Source of the DNA: Oxyruncus cristatus
Taxonomy: Eukaryota > Chordata > Aves > Passeriformes > Cotingidae
Assembly: GCA_013399855.1 (NCBI GenBank)
Contig: VXAY01000779.1
Coordinates: forward strand, 398,599-462,598
Length of the DNA: 64,000 nt
Direction of reading: 5' to 3'
Below are positions 1-16,200 of the stretch, one piece after another (position 1 is the stretch's first letter; every line of letters starts with the position of its first letter). The position numbers were made by a program, and so were the translations under genes. The notes beneath the pieces were generated by a model. The model searched no databases. It saw only the letters and a program-made list of their open reading frames with translations, and had not been told where the DNA came from.

Positions 1-1896
1 GGGACCGTACATGGGGGCGTGGATGGGGCGGCTGGGATAGGTGCGTGGGATGCAGGGGCTTCCGGGTGGGCTGCAGGGAGGATGCTGTACCCTGGGGAGG
101 CTTTGCAAGGGAGGGAATGGGTGCGGGCTGGGGGCAAGGGGAGATGGGCTCCAGGGAGGGGGAGAGCCGCCAACAAGTGGCGGCAGGGAGTTGAGCGGGG
201 GCGGCAGAGCAGGGAAACGGAGGGGCTGGACGGTGGGGAGCACCCCGGCATCGTGGGGTGGTGCTGTGGCCAGTAGTGTAGAGAGGGGCAGCAGAACACG
301 GTGAGCCCGGGAAGGTCCAGCTAGCCCAGGGCTGCCTCAGCATACCCGAGACGGCCGGGCAGTCTTAAGGGCAACGGTTTGGGGGCATCTCACAGGGTCC
401 TGACATCCGCAGTCTCACAGCTGTGACAAGCTGGAGGGCCAGCGGTTTGGGGGGCATGTGACCAGGGAGGTTTTTGGGCAGATGATACCCAGGCATGCAG
501 GGGAGGGATAGACAGAGGTGTTTGTTTTCTTCTGTCAACACTTCCTCATTCCTCCGATGAAGCAAGCGATGGGCTTGGCTGGCTGCAAGCCAGGCAGCAT
601 CTTCCAGCACTCTGGAGCTCTGACCAGCCAGAGAAGCATGTGGGATCAGGCCTCCCTGGCACCTCAGTGCACCAGGCACTGCTGTTTGGAGAAGGGGTTG
701 TCACAGGGCAGTGGGATCTCAAGTAGTCATGCGAGCTCCCTCATGCTCCCTCCTGCCCCTGGGATTCTGAGCACAGCCTGACTTTGCAGAAAGATGCCCA
801 CATGCTCTGGAGGTGCCTTTCTCCAGATCCCAGCAGCTCAGGATTCTTTCAGCCCTGCTCTCCAAGGTCTGCACTGTGTCAGGTCCTGGCTGCCAGCAGA
901 TGCTGGTGGGCAGGCTTGAACCCAGGCCACAGCTGCCCCATGCCCACTACCTGCCTGCTGCACCGAGATGGCTGTCCCTCCCCCTCCTCCTGCCACCGTG
1001 CACGAGGAACGTCTCCCTGTGGTGACGATTCCAGCTGAATCCGGGCGCAGGCTGCGATGCAGTCAGTCACCAAGGGAGATTGTACCACGTGCATCCCCGC
1101 AGCCACGGGGAATGGGGATCAGGGCTTCCCTACTAGGCCCCCCTCAGCTCCCCATGCTTGGCCATGCTCTGCAGGGGCTCTGGCAGTGCCTGCCTGGGAT
1201 GGAGAGCAATCCTTGGACATGGCCCTGTGGAGATCCACTTTGCAAAGGGGTGCCCAGAGCTGATGCTGTGGATGTCTCCTAGCTGATTTGTGAGCCTGTG
1301 GCCCCAGGGCCATGCCTCAGAGGTGACAGCCTGCTCTGGGAGCAGGCCAGTCATATCCTAGCCTGGCTCTGCCCTCCCACCACTGATCATTAACCACCCT
1401 TTTGGGTTCAAGGACCCACTCAGGGACTGTTGTTCCCAGGTTAATCAGAACTGGGGCCATGCTGGAAGGGGCAGGACTTGGACCTGTTGACAGCTGCTGC
1501 AATGGTCCTGCATCGCAGCACAGACCTGTGCTTGGCAGTTGTCCTTGTCCTTGCTGTCCTCTCTTGGTCTTCCTTCCCCAAAAGAACCACCGGGCTCTCT
1601 GTTCATCTCTGGGATGGGTGAGGGACATGCCAGTCTATGCTGGGAGTCAGTGCCTGGTGTGCTTAGTGCTGGCAGAAGTAATGTGCCTGGAGACACCAGC
1701 CCAGGCCGCCTGCAGAGCACTTCAAGGATGGTGCCAGCTTGGAAAGTCAGGGGCAGGTGCTTGGGCTCAGCTGGTGCCGGAGGGGGTCCATGGGATGGGT
1801 GCAGAGGGTGCTAGGCACATGCAGGGCAGCATTAGGGCAGGGAGGGTCTGACCCAGCCCCTGTCCCATTCACCCTGCCATGCTTTGTGCATTGCAG
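1..1896. other. Non-coding flank, probably CYP27A1 intron 1
   Basis: No open reading frame here resembles the CYP27A1 first exon, which should encode a mitochondrial presequence and the stretch just before the first conserved P450 segment. The stretch ends in a good splice acceptor (AG at 1895-1896), so it is most simply intron 1. The first 300 bases are G-rich. I see no other gene, RNA or repeat in it. Confidence 0.6.
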
Positions 1897-4467
1897 GTGA
1901 TGTCCCGACGCCTTTACGGCCCTATCTGGAAGTCGACCTTCGGGCATTATAGGAACATCAACATTGGGAGCCCAGTGGTGCTGGAGCAGCTGCTACGGCA
2001 GGAGGGCAAGTACCCCATGCGGAGTGACATGGCCCTGTGGAAGGAGCACCGGGACACCCGGAGCCTGCCCTACGGACCCTTCACTGAGTGAGTCCTGTCC
2101 TGGCTGTCCTCTGTGGGGTGGCACACATCTCCTGTCCCTTCCTTAGGTGCCTAGATGGCAACTTGCATTGCTCCCTCTCCTGCAAGCTGCATGTCCCACC
2201 GAGGAGAAGGGCATGGCCATGGTGGGTGGAAAGACCCACGGGGTGGTTCCAGGCTGGAGTTGGGAGTGTTGGGACACTGCTGCCATCCACTGCCCCCTGC
2301 TCATCCGTGTGCCCAGCGCTGAGCCTTGTCTCCATCCAGGGAAGGGGAGCGCTGGTACCGCCTGCGCCAGGTCCTCAACAAGCGGCTGCTGAAGCCCTCG
2401 GAGGCGGTGCTGTACGCGGATGCCATCGGGGAGGTGGTGTCAGACCTGATGGTGCGGCTGCGGGAGGAGCGGAGCCGCAGCTCCTCAGGGGTGCTGGTGG
2501 AGGACGTGGCCAACCTGCTCTACCGCTTTGCCCTCGAAGGTAGGGGATTCTTCCCCCTCACCCCTGCCCTCCCCGACTCTTCCCATCCCCCTGGAGGTCT
2601 GGATACTGTCTGTCCCCCGCAGGGATCTCCTATATCCTCTTCGAGACCCGCATTGGGTGCCTGAAGAAGCAGGTCCCTGCCGAGACCCAGCGCTTCATTG
2701 ACTCCATCAACCTCATGTTCAAGAACTCCATCTTCGCCACCGTCCTGCCCCGATGGAGCCGCAAGGTGCTGCCCTTCTGGGACCGCTACTTGAACAGCTG
2801 GGACACCATCTTCGCCTTCGGTGAGCAGTGATGATGGAGACCCAGCATGGTGGGATTGGACTCCCTAAGAACACTCAAAAGTGGAGCAGTCCCTGGCCAC
2901 ATGTCCTTTTTGCAGCCCCTCACTCTGTCAGCACTGGGTCCCGCTCTCTGTCCCTGCAGGCAAGACCCTGATTGACCGAAAGATGGAGGAGCTGGAGGGG
3001 CAAGTAGAGCGCGGCAAGGAGGTGTCCGGCTACCTGAGCTACCTGCTGGCCAGTGGCAGACTCAGCCTGGATGAAGTCTACGGCAGTGTGGCCGAGCTGC
3101 TGCTGGCTGGTGTGGACACGGTGAGAACCAGGCAGCTGCTGCCAGGGGAACCCTGCTGAGCTCCATGCCCAGGGGAACCCACAGGGCCATGCTCAGCCCA
3201 GCCCCTGCAAGCTCTGGCCTGGTGGCTGGAGGCTGATGCTCCCCATGGGCAAACCCTCAGGGATCAGTCAGCACAGACCCTGTCCTCTGCTCTGCTCCCT
3301 GCCATGCTCCCCATCCCACTTTCCCCTGTGCCTGCTACCCCTCACCCCTGACTTTCCTGCACACCAGAGCAGGGGTTCTCTAGTGCCATGCTGGTGCTGT
3401 GCTTGGTACAAGGCTGCTAAGGTACCAGCCCCAATTCTCTCACTCCCCTTGGTTTTCCACTCCCCTAGACCTCCAACACACTGTCCTGGGCCTTGTACCA
3501 CCTCTCCCGGGACCCAGGCATCCAGGAGACCCTGTACCAGGAGCTGAAAGCTGTTGTGCCTGCCGACCGGTTTCCTGCTGCTGAGGACATTCCCAAGTTG
3601 CCGATGCTTCGGGCCGTTATCAAGGAGACACTGAGGTACAGCCCAGCCTTGCCCCTGCCCCGAGGTCCTGGTCATCAGCCCCTTCTGCAGGGGCAAATGC
3701 ACCAACCAGGCAGTATGAGAGGCTGGATTTCAGTCCCTCAGGACCATGTATATCCACCTCCTCCCTAGGGAGCTGCTGAGCAGCAGGAGGTGCTCCCCCT
3801 TGTCCTGCCTGCAGCTCTCTCCATCTGGGATCTCCAGATGGGTCCTGCTCCACCACTAATTCTCCCCATATCCCAGGGTCTACCCTGTGGTGCCCACCAA
3901 CGCCAGGGTCTTCTATGAGAAGGACATTGTCATCGGAGACTACCTCTTCCCCAAGAATGTGAGTGGGGTCTGTGGCGTGGGGACCCACACGGGGCTCAGT
4001 GGGGCTGGGCTGGGTCATTAACCCCCACTTACTGCCCTGCAGACCCTCTTTGTCCTGGCACACTACGCGATGTCCCACGATGAGACCTACTTCCCTGAGC
4101 CTGAGCGGTTCCTGCCCCAGCGCTGGCTCCGCGGATATGGGTCCCCCCACCACCCCTTCAGCTCCATCCCCTTTGGCTACGGGGTTCGCGCCTGCGTTGG
4201 ACGCCGCATTGCTGAGCTGGAGATGCACCTGGCCCTTGCCAGGGTGAGTAGGGACCCCCCCACTCTTGAGTATCTTGCCATGAGCTGGGATGGGGGCCCG
4301 AGGGAGTCCCCAAGGCACTGCCACCCCCCTTCTTCCCACAGATCATCCAGGCATTCGAGGTGCGGCCAGACCCTCGTGGCGTGGAGGTGACATCTGTGTC
4401 CCGCATTGTCCTGGTGGCCGACAAGCCCATCAACCTGGAGTTCATTGCTCGCCCAGAAGCCCCCTGA
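1897..4467 (+). CDS. CYP27A1: CYP27A1, mitochondrial sterol 26-hydroxylase (5' partial, exons 2-9)
   Basis: Mitochondrial cytochrome P450 that oxidises the sterol side chain in bile acid synthesis and can 25-hydroxylate vitamin D. Exons seen: 1897-2087, 2340-2539, 2623-2820, 2960-3120, 3469-3635, 3877-3958, 4043-4243, 4342-4467; all introns are GT-AG and phases close. The product shows RQEGKYP and LWKEHRD in the first exon seen, the I-helix AGVDT split over the 3120/3469 junction, the ExxR segment KETLR, and the heme loop [10 protein letters not shown] with the ligand cysteine codon at 4193-4195. The stop is TGA at 4465-4467. The first exon, with start codon and targeting peptide, is not in the window. 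CYP27B1 and CYP27C1 are the alternatives, but the exon 2 sequence and the PRKAG3 neighbour favour CYP27A1. Family assignment rests on remembered human protein. Confidence 0.95.
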
Positions 4468-5649
4468 CTGCGCGTCCACCCCTGACCCTGGGTGCCAAAT
4501 GAAGAACCCCCGCTGCCCCACAGGGAGGGGCAGACAGGAAGGCAAAACCATCCTCTGCCCAGCTTGGGTTGGGGGGCTCCCAGTCCCACTGTGGGGAAGA
4601 GGGAGAAGATAAGAGATTGCCCCCAAATTGCCCCTGGGGCACTAGTAGCCCCCTACCCCAAATCAGCGGGAGGCTTGGGGAACTACTGTGCCTTTCACAC
4701 ACTTCAGGGGGTTGTGTCCCCCCCATCCCGTGCCCAGCTGGGCTGCTTTGGGGACCTGGGAGCTCTGTCAGGGCAGGGGGGAAGCAGGGAGGGGTTTTGC
4801 AGCCATTCGGTGTCTCCTTCGTCCTGTCCTTGTGTAGCTGCGTGTGGATCTGTGCCTGGAGCCAGGACATCTGGGTCTTTTCTGAACAGCTGACCTTGGC
4901 CTCAGAAGCTTCTCTGTTCCTCAGTTTCCCCCATGCCTCCCAGGGGAGGGTTGAGCACTGGCTGGGTTTGGGGTTTGCGCCTCTCCCAAGGGGCGGAGCT
5001 GGGAAAGCGAAGCAATGGCACAGCTCGTCCCGGCGATGGGAAGAGGCCTGTCACCACCCAGCACTGGTATCATGTCCCCTGGCAGAGCCAGCCAACGCAG
5101 GACGGGACCTTCCACTATCAGCTGCTGTTGCACTGAGATGCTGATATGGGGTCATGGGAATGGCGGCGCTTGCTCCATGTGAAGCAGGAAGAGAAAGATC
5201 AGCTCAGCACCCCCCATCCCCAAGTGGGGGCATGGGGCTGATATCCAGGGCAATCACAAGGGCTCAGAGCTGATAGTAGCCACAGGCAAGGGATACATTG
5301 CGTCTTACCCAGGGTCCTGGGGCATGGGACACCCTAACAGTGAACCACTCTCACCTTCCTACTTATTGGACAGAGGGAAGCAGGCAGAAACCTTCCTGGC
5401 ACCAAGGCTGCTGTGCCTGGGGAGTCCCTGAAGGGCCCTCACACCACCACCATAATCAAGGCTGCATGCCCTGTTTCCCTGTCGCCTTGGCTCTACCCCA
5501 CTGTGCCCACCCCAGCCCTGCCAAGCAGCCAGTACCCCCTTCCGAGCCCTGCTCTCTCCAGAGCAGCTATGCCCAGCTTTATCTCAGAAAGGCAAGAGGC
5601 AGTTCTTGGATCAGGCTGCTTTGTTACAACGAGGCTGAATAGACCAACA

Positions 5650-5655
5650 AATAAA
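5650..5655 (+). terminator. CYP27A1: Candidate poly(A) signal AATAAA for CYP27A1
   Basis: The first canonical hexamer downstream of the CYP27A1 stop, giving a 3' UTR of about 1.2 kb. A second AATAAA lies at 5775-5780. Which is used cannot be told from sequence. Confidence 0.5.
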
Positions 5656-5774
5656 TAAGTATCTCCTGCCCACCCCAAAATGTGCACGGGGTCCCCATGC
5701 AAGTGCCCATCCTGGTGCCAGCTCTGGCACAGGCTGTGCCTCTGCCAGGGAGCTCCAGCCCCATGTGACCCTCA

Positions 5775-5780
5775 AATAAA
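5775..5780 (+). terminator. CYP27A1: Second candidate poly(A) signal AATAAA for CYP27A1
   Basis: This canonical hexamer lies 120 bp beyond the first candidate, in a GT-containing context (TGTGTGT follows within 20 bp), which suits a downstream cleavage element. Confidence 0.45.
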
Positions 5781-7422
5781 CAAGCCTATGTGTGTAGCTG
5801 AGCCTATGCTACCAGGCACCGGGCACGGACAGTGGGACTGTGTCCACCAGGAGGGAGCCACAGTGGAAATGCTCGAATCCAGCAGCAGGATGGGAGCGGG
5901 GTGACCAGGTCTTCTGGGGCTGTGTGGGTCTCTGCCCAGCCACAGGCATGTCACGGCTCCTCCAGCACAGTGCCCATTGAGCATCACTGTGTGCTCACTG
6001 GCAGGAGGCACCCCAGGGCCCCCTTTTCCATACTTTCTGCCTCCCCAAGGCGGGCAGGATCTGGCCCTGGACTCAAGACGAGCCCCAGGACTGGGGTGAA
6101 CAGGCAGATCCTCCCTGCAGAGAGCCTTCAGGCCAAAGCCTCCTTCTCACAGGCCACACAAGAGAGCCCTGAGTCAGACAAGACAGCGGCACTTTGTGGT
6201 GTCTTCAAAGTGAGGATCGATCGATGCCTGCAGAGCAAGAGAGCATGCGAGGCCATACCCCGAAAACAGTGCTGGACTGGGCACCCTGTGGCATGGCCCT
6301 CCCAACCCATCCTCGTGGACACTGGGGTCTTGCCTCCATTCCTGGCTTGGATGCAAGCTCTGGGATAGGAGGGAGGGCAGCTGGCCTGGAGAGGGCCCCC
6401 TGCAGCTCCTGATGCAGCCACCCCTGCAACCCTTCGGGATGGGGTAAGCAAAGGCACCGTGACTGGGAAGTGGGGGAGGGGGCTTGTCCCACGGGTAGCT
6501 AACACACACCACTGCCAGTCTCCTCCTGTGCAGAGCAGCTGGGCACTGCTAGGGGAACTGGTGGACACAGGGCTGTCCCAAACCCATTCCCTACCACTAC
6601 CCCAAAAAAACCCATCATTGCCTTTGGAAAGCAGCTGGGACCCAGGGCCAGCTCCCCCTCCCCATTTCAGCCCTAAAGAGCTCCCACAGTGGGTGCAAGC
6701 CCAATGCCCAGCCATCACCAGTGAGGACTCGCCAGGCAGTGGGTGAGCAGACACAGCTGCAGGCAGTCAGGCAGCATGGTCTCAGTGCCACCTGAGAGTG
6801 AACCCTGTCCCTGGAGCAGGCAGTTTTGGGGCTGCTGTAGGGTTGGGGGCCTTTGCCAGCCAGGGCCCATGGGTCAGCCATGGTGTGCACATGGCTAGTT
6901 GTGGGCAGCATGTCATGAGGGGGGAAGGGGTGACCTGTCCCCTCTGTATCCCTCCAGGTGCTCAGATCTCAGGGTTTGAGGTGAGATTAAAAACAGGCTT
7001 TTGTCTTTGGGTGTATCACACCCAAAACCCCTCATCTAGCCAAAAGCCCAGAGACCTGCACAACCTGCATTCCACACACTGCCTGAATCGGGGTTTAGGG
7101 GGCCTGTCTTCATTGCAAGTGCCCTCATCCTTCCTCAGGGACGCCAGGGATCCTCTGTGATTCTTGTGTACCCTGGGACAAGCAGCATCTGGGTCCTGCT
7201 GTCCCCACCTGGGCACCCAGTGCTTCCGGACCCCAGCCCCAGACTCCTTCATCCCCCGGGGCTGGTTTGGCTAGGTGGAGGCGGGTGGTCTGATCAGGGA
7301 GATGGCAAGGTGCAGGTGACCCAGTGTCAGGGAGGGAATAGGCCCACAGTGACAGGGGACAGCGCCTACCTGAAGTGGAGAGAAATGAAGAGTGCAAGTG
7401 GAGAAAGATGGAGCGCCGTGGA
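5781..7422. other. Intergenic between convergent CYP27A1 and PRKAG3
   Basis: The 3' UTR of PRKAG3 (minus strand) must lie at the right end of this stretch, but I see no TTTATT or TTTAAT on the plus strand, so its poly(A) signal is not canonical or was missed. No coding potential with conserved protein sequence was seen. Confidence 0.5.
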
Positions 7423-10995
<3,573 letters not shown>

Positions 10996-12521
10996 GCTGA
11001 CTATCTGCGGGGCAGCGCTGCTATTCTGGGCCCGCGGCTGGCGTGGCCCTGGCAGATAGGGTGTCAGCGAGCAATGCCAGCCGTGCCCCCGCCACCGCCG
11101 CGGGGGGGGCCACGGCCGCCACGGCCGCGCAGCGCCCGCAGCCCCGGGCTGGAGGGGGTGGCCGCGGCCCCGAGGACAGCGTTGGCCTTGGGGATCCGAG
11201 GGAAGGGGCGATGGAGGGGTGGCCGGGGGCAGAGACCGGGAGGACACCCCGCTTCGCGGACCCCCGTCCTCCAGGAGCGTTGCTCAGCGTCCCTGCTCGT
11301 CCGGTGCTGCCCCCGCCCCATCGCGGGTGTGGGACACTGTGACCCCCTCCTCGGAGGTGCTGAAGAAGGGCTGGGTCCAGTCACGGGCTGAGAGGTGGTC
11401 ACAGTGGCTGCGGACCCCTCGCCCTCGACGCTGGCCAGCCCTGCCCGCCCCTGCCCGGGATCCTGCTGAGGCTCACTGTGCCCGGCCACCCCGGCCCCAC
11501 GGCGGGGGAAGCCCGACCTGCTGGGAAACTTCCTCCCTTGCCGCCTGCCCGCCCTCCGCCCGCTCTCGGCTCCATTTTCATTTCAGGGAGGTTCAAATAG
11601 CACCGTGGCCAGCTGTTGGGCCGGCCCGGGGCAGTCGTGGGCGAGCGAGCTGGTGGCTGCCGGGTCAAGGGGACAGGGCTCTGCCTGGCTCCAGGGGACA
11701 GCTGGAGACACTCCATGGCGGAGTGCAAGGAATCCCCTGGTGCTGCCTCACGGCAGCCAGGAGGAGGAGGGACGAGGCCGAGAGCTCGGTACTGGGGTGA
11801 CAGGAGGACACAGCGCGGCCCGGGCCGGGTGGCCCATGCCCCGCAGCGGTGCAGAGGGCGATGGGGGCGGGCCGCTACAGCTGTGCCGTGCAGAGCAGCC
11901 TGGCTCCTGCCTGGCCATCGCGGGTGCTGGCAGCAGGGAAGGGAGCAGGCATCTCCACTTTCGGAGGCTATTTTCAGGTGCTGGAGAGAAGCCGAGGAGA
12001 GATGAGATTGTCACCAAGGAGACCAGAGAAACAGGGCCCAGTGCCGGGAAATGGGGGGCTGCAAAGAGAGGGGAAGGAAGGGCTTTCTGTAAGCCCCAGG
12101 GCCCACACAATAAGCTCAGCATCTCCTCTGGTCCCCAACAACCTGCCCAAGCAGCCAGCATCCAACTAGCAGGCTAGGGGAACGTAACCCTGAACCAGCA
12201 CCCAACCGTTCCTCCTCCTACTGTAAGGCTGGACTGCTCTGTTCCCCTTGGTTACAGGTCCACAGCAGAGTCCCTAGGACATAAGGCAGTGATGCTGGGA
12301 GCTGCTCCTCCATGCAGGGGGCACACACACCTGCCGCCAGGGCAGCAAGAATTACCCCCTGCTCAGGGAAGGACAGGGAAGAAGGGGGGGGTGGTAGCAC
12401 AAACCCACCCTGTACCAGAGCCCAGTGAAGTCCTGTGGGAAGAGCTGAGCTGCCTCCCAGACACAAAGAGATCAGGGAAAGTGAGACAGATGAGAACAAG
12501 GAGAGCAGTTGAGTGTTAAAC
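10996..12521. promoter_or_regulatory. GC-rich 5' flank of PRKAG3 and spacer to TTLL4
   Basis: The part next to the PRKAG3 start, about 10.9-11.6 kb, is strongly CpG-rich and is the likely minus-strand promoter and 5' UTR. CAGCTG E-boxes occur near 11.61 and 11.70 kb, which would suit a muscle gene but are common by chance. No coding exon was recognised. The right end meets the TTLL4 3' end, so PRKAG3 and TTLL4 are tandem on the minus strand. Confidence 0.45.
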
Positions 12522-12527
12522 TTTAAT
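12522..12527 (-). terminator. TTLL4: Candidate poly(A) signal ATTAAA for TTLL4
   Basis: TTTAAT on the plus strand reads ATTAAA on the minus strand, about 710 bp past the TTLL4 stop. It is the first good signal downstream of the gene on this strand. Confidence 0.55.
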
Positions 12528-13236
12528 AAAAATCCTTGAGAAACAAATGGAAAATAGAGAGCAGAGCCCAGGAGGAGAGCATCAGCCTGCAGTCCACGCA
12601 TATACGTTGCAGGGCACACCAGAGAGCCGATGGGCTCCGGCTGGAAAAGGATATTGCCTCCTCATCAGCCCTACTGTCCCCACAACAAACTGCAGCCATG
12701 CTGCTGCTCATGTCTCTTGAGCAGCCATGTGCAAGCCTGAGGTATCCCCCAGGGCCCAATGCTGGGGGAGGGCAGGATGTTGGCACAGGCATTCAGAAAA
12801 GGTCCCAAGCCCTGCTCCTTCCAGAGGTACCGATTGGGGACTTTTCTCCAGGGCCCAGGCTACAGCAGGGCAAGAGCACACTTGGCTGCCAGTAGCTCAA
12901 GACACAGAGACACAGGCAACCAAGGGCTCAGCCTGTGCTGGCTGGGGACAAGAAGGGCAGGCTCAGCCAGCTCCCACGCAGCAGATAAAACACCACATCA
13001 GGATTTAAAAGCAGCCTAGGACAAAGGCCTGACAAACCCCACTTCCTCAGCCTTTGCCATTTGTTTTGGAAACTGAAGTCACACAGCTCTCCTCTTTGCC
13101 CAGTAAAACATCCCTCTCCAAAAACAGCCCCACAAGCAGGTGTGCAGTGCAAGGGGCTCCCACAGTCCTTGCTCTACAGAGCCAGCTCCTGTCTCTTCCT
13201 TTGAGGTAGGTTAATGTGTCCCCAGTGGCTGCCCGG

Positions 13237-16200
13237 TCACATCACCAGGGTGGTGTCCGAGAGGCAGCCAGAAGGTCTCTGGCTGGCTCCACCAGTGCAC
13301 TTGTTGAGAGGTAAGCTCTGCATAGGGCTGGGCTCCAGGCATCTTGTGAGGTCCTCACCAGCTGAAGGAAAGTGTGTGCTGCAGGAGAAAGGAGACGCTG
13401 TGCTGCTTAGGGACAGCGAGAAAGGACCAAAAGGGCCGCAGTGTAACATTCATCTGCAGTATCATGACACATGAAACTCAGAGACAGGGCTGCCACGCTC
13501 ACCTACTCCATCTCCGATCCCAGGCAGCACCACTCACCCCAACAGATATCCAAGACATTGATGGGACTTCAGGACCACAGCTTGATCTCCCTGTCTGAAT
13601 GTAAACCCATGTCTATCCTGGCCTGGGCACAGCAACATGGATGTCCCTCCCTGTAGCACCAGAGGTGAGGGGCGTGCCTCCCCTCCACTTTGGCTCACCC
13701 AGACCCTGTCCTTCACCTCTCTGCAGGAAGCTCTCAGGGCCAGTAGCCCAGCTTTGCTCAGGGAAGCAGGCAGAGTGCAGCAGACCTGGAGGTCTCGCTG
13801 CTCCCCCAGCCCATGCTGCAGCTGAGAGCCTCGGCTCACTGCTAACCACATCAGCACCCACAGAAGTGGCACAGTTCCCTATTTGAGGAACATCTTGTCA
13901 GCGTGTCCTGACCATGACAACCCTGAACATTACTCAATCTGGATGTTCTGGGCTTCACTCCCATCTGAGCTGGGTGCACAGTGCCAAGGAGACATGCCCA
14001 GTTACACAGACATCATGCCAGACCCACCAGTTGGATCTCCAGAGAGCTGACGCTGGCTTCAGAGCCTGCAAACCAACCTGCTCCTCTCCCCTTAAACAAA
14101 GCTGCTTTCCCTGCTGCCAGTTCTCTCCCAGGACAGTAGTCCTAAAGCCACACTGTGAAAACCATGTGTATCATGGCCAGTGCAAACTTACCCCAGTCTG
14201 CCCAGTTCCAGTTTGCTGAAGCCATTTGATTGAATGCTACTCTTCTGGAGGAAGAAAGACTTTGGCAACGACCACTACAGGAGGAGAGAAAGACAACAGA
14301 ATGGCTATTTAAGTCATGGCAAAAATCCCTCAAGCCTGCTGTGCTCTGCCATAGGCTGCCTTAGAGAGCTTCAGCTAGAGCTGCCTCACTGCCGCACATC
14401 GTCACTGCCACCAGACTGTTCCAAGAATAGCAAACAGAGCAGTCTTTGCTCTCTGCCTAATGAATCCCTCTGCTGAAAGTGGGAGTAGAGCATCTCGAGG
14501 TCAAGAGTGGGTTTCTTTTAGTGCATCAGTCTGCTGTAAGGCACAGGAGTGACAGACGGAGATGACTCCCTCGCAGAAGGGACTAAAGGGCAGGCCAGGT
14601 GCCAAACATGCAGAGCTGCACCCAGTGCACCCAAGGATATTCAGATGCAAAATACTTGTAGATCTGCTACTGTTCATGACTTCATGTTAGTGGGAAATAG
14701 GGTAGCATGGGTTTTTCCAGACTCCTGGAGGCCTTGGCAAAGAGGGAAGAAGGTAAACAGGTAAGGCAGGAACCAGAGGAAGCAGAACAAGCAGGCTCTC
14801 TACCCAACTTTGGCAGGCAAACAACCCTCTCTGACTACCTTACCCACACTCATACGCACCATCTGGGCCAAATCTGTCCCTGCCCCAGTGTGGTACCCTT
14901 TGACACACCAGTTCTTCAGTAGCTCCAGACCTGAGAAGTGACAGAAGACAAGAAGCGAGAATGAACAGGCAGGTTTGCAAAGAGTTAAGCCTTCCCAGTT
15001 TGGGGCATGTAAATATGCTGCACTGACCACGCAGAACATGCTATGCAATAACTACTTGAACACGTGCCTGACCGCCAGCAAACACGGGGTAAATCAAGGG
15101 CGTTCACCCTTTGTATGAGCAAACACCAGCACATGGGCTGCTGCAGTGCCTGCCTTCCTCCCAGGGAGCCAAGACACTCTGTGCAGCAGGCTCAGGGAAA
15201 CAGGGAAACTGGGGCAACACAGGATTTGCCGAATTAGACGAGACTGGCTGTCCCCCTGAGCCCAGCACCTGATTTGGGCTGCACCGGTGAAAGTTCTACG
15301 ATGCAAATGTAGAGCAGCTTTGCTGTCATCAGCCTCTTTCCCAGAGGAGGGCAGCTCAGGCAACCTCTTCCTTACACAGCACTGATCAGCTGCAGCATCC
15401 CAGTGCATCATCTCCTCCCTGCAGGGATCCATCCAGAGCTCAACATGGGCTGCGACCTGGTCTCCATCCCTGACAGTGGGGCCGAGCTTGTCACTGGTGT
15501 GACTGGAAGGGACCATCCTCTCACGGCACACAAGACACAATGCTCCAGAGCACAGCGAGGTCATCTTGAAACAGAGCCATGTGTTCGACTGCACTGACCA
15601 GAAATAACCCCAAAACATTGAGAAATCCAGGACTGCTCCCATCCTGTTTTCTTTTTAAAGAGCCTTAGGGTCATAGCAGAAGCTAAGGTGCCTTGAGATT
15701 TAAGAACCAGCAGAGCAATGGCCAGGAACTTGATGCTGTCCAGCTGGGATTACTCTGGTTTGCTATATGATACCAGTCCTGGCTATAGGAGAAATCCTTG
15801 CTGTCCAAACCCTGCTCCTCAGTGACCTTTCAGCAAGCCCCAGAATCATTAAAAAAAAAAAAAAACAAAACCTACACGTGTTTGGGCTGAGGGGAGTGGG
15901 GCAGCTTGGACACCCTGTCCTGGGTCTGTGCACCAGCCCAGGCTTTGCACCTTGATGGTGAGAGTGAGAGGAAGGCTGCATAGAACACAGGGGAACAGGA
16001 AGGGGACAGGGGAACTTGGGTTCTGCTCAGAGGTGAACAGCAATGAGTGGGTAGAGTAAATCTGCTCACTAGGCTGCTCTGGGGAAGCTGGAGCACTGAA
16101 CCAGGATCCTGGCCTAAGCGGCAAAGTTCAGGGCAGCACTTCAGTGAGAATGATGACAGGATCTTTCTTCCAGCTGACAGGAGAGCATCCAGCAAAGGTA

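Noticed and set aside
1..1896. Search for the CYP27A1 first exon
   Set aside because: No frame shows the expected presequence or the residues that precede the exon 2 junction, so the exon must lie left of the window.
2088..2543. Long plus-strand frames overlapping CYP27A1 exons 2-3
   Set aside because: Out-of-frame shadows of the P450 exons; the conserved frame is clear at the exon junctions.
14188..14192. An apparent TTLL4 stop codon (TAA) just after ...RLG
   Set aside because: It is inside a strong donor (CTGGG|GTAAGT). Splicing there joins in phase to 13378 with a long pyrimidine tract.
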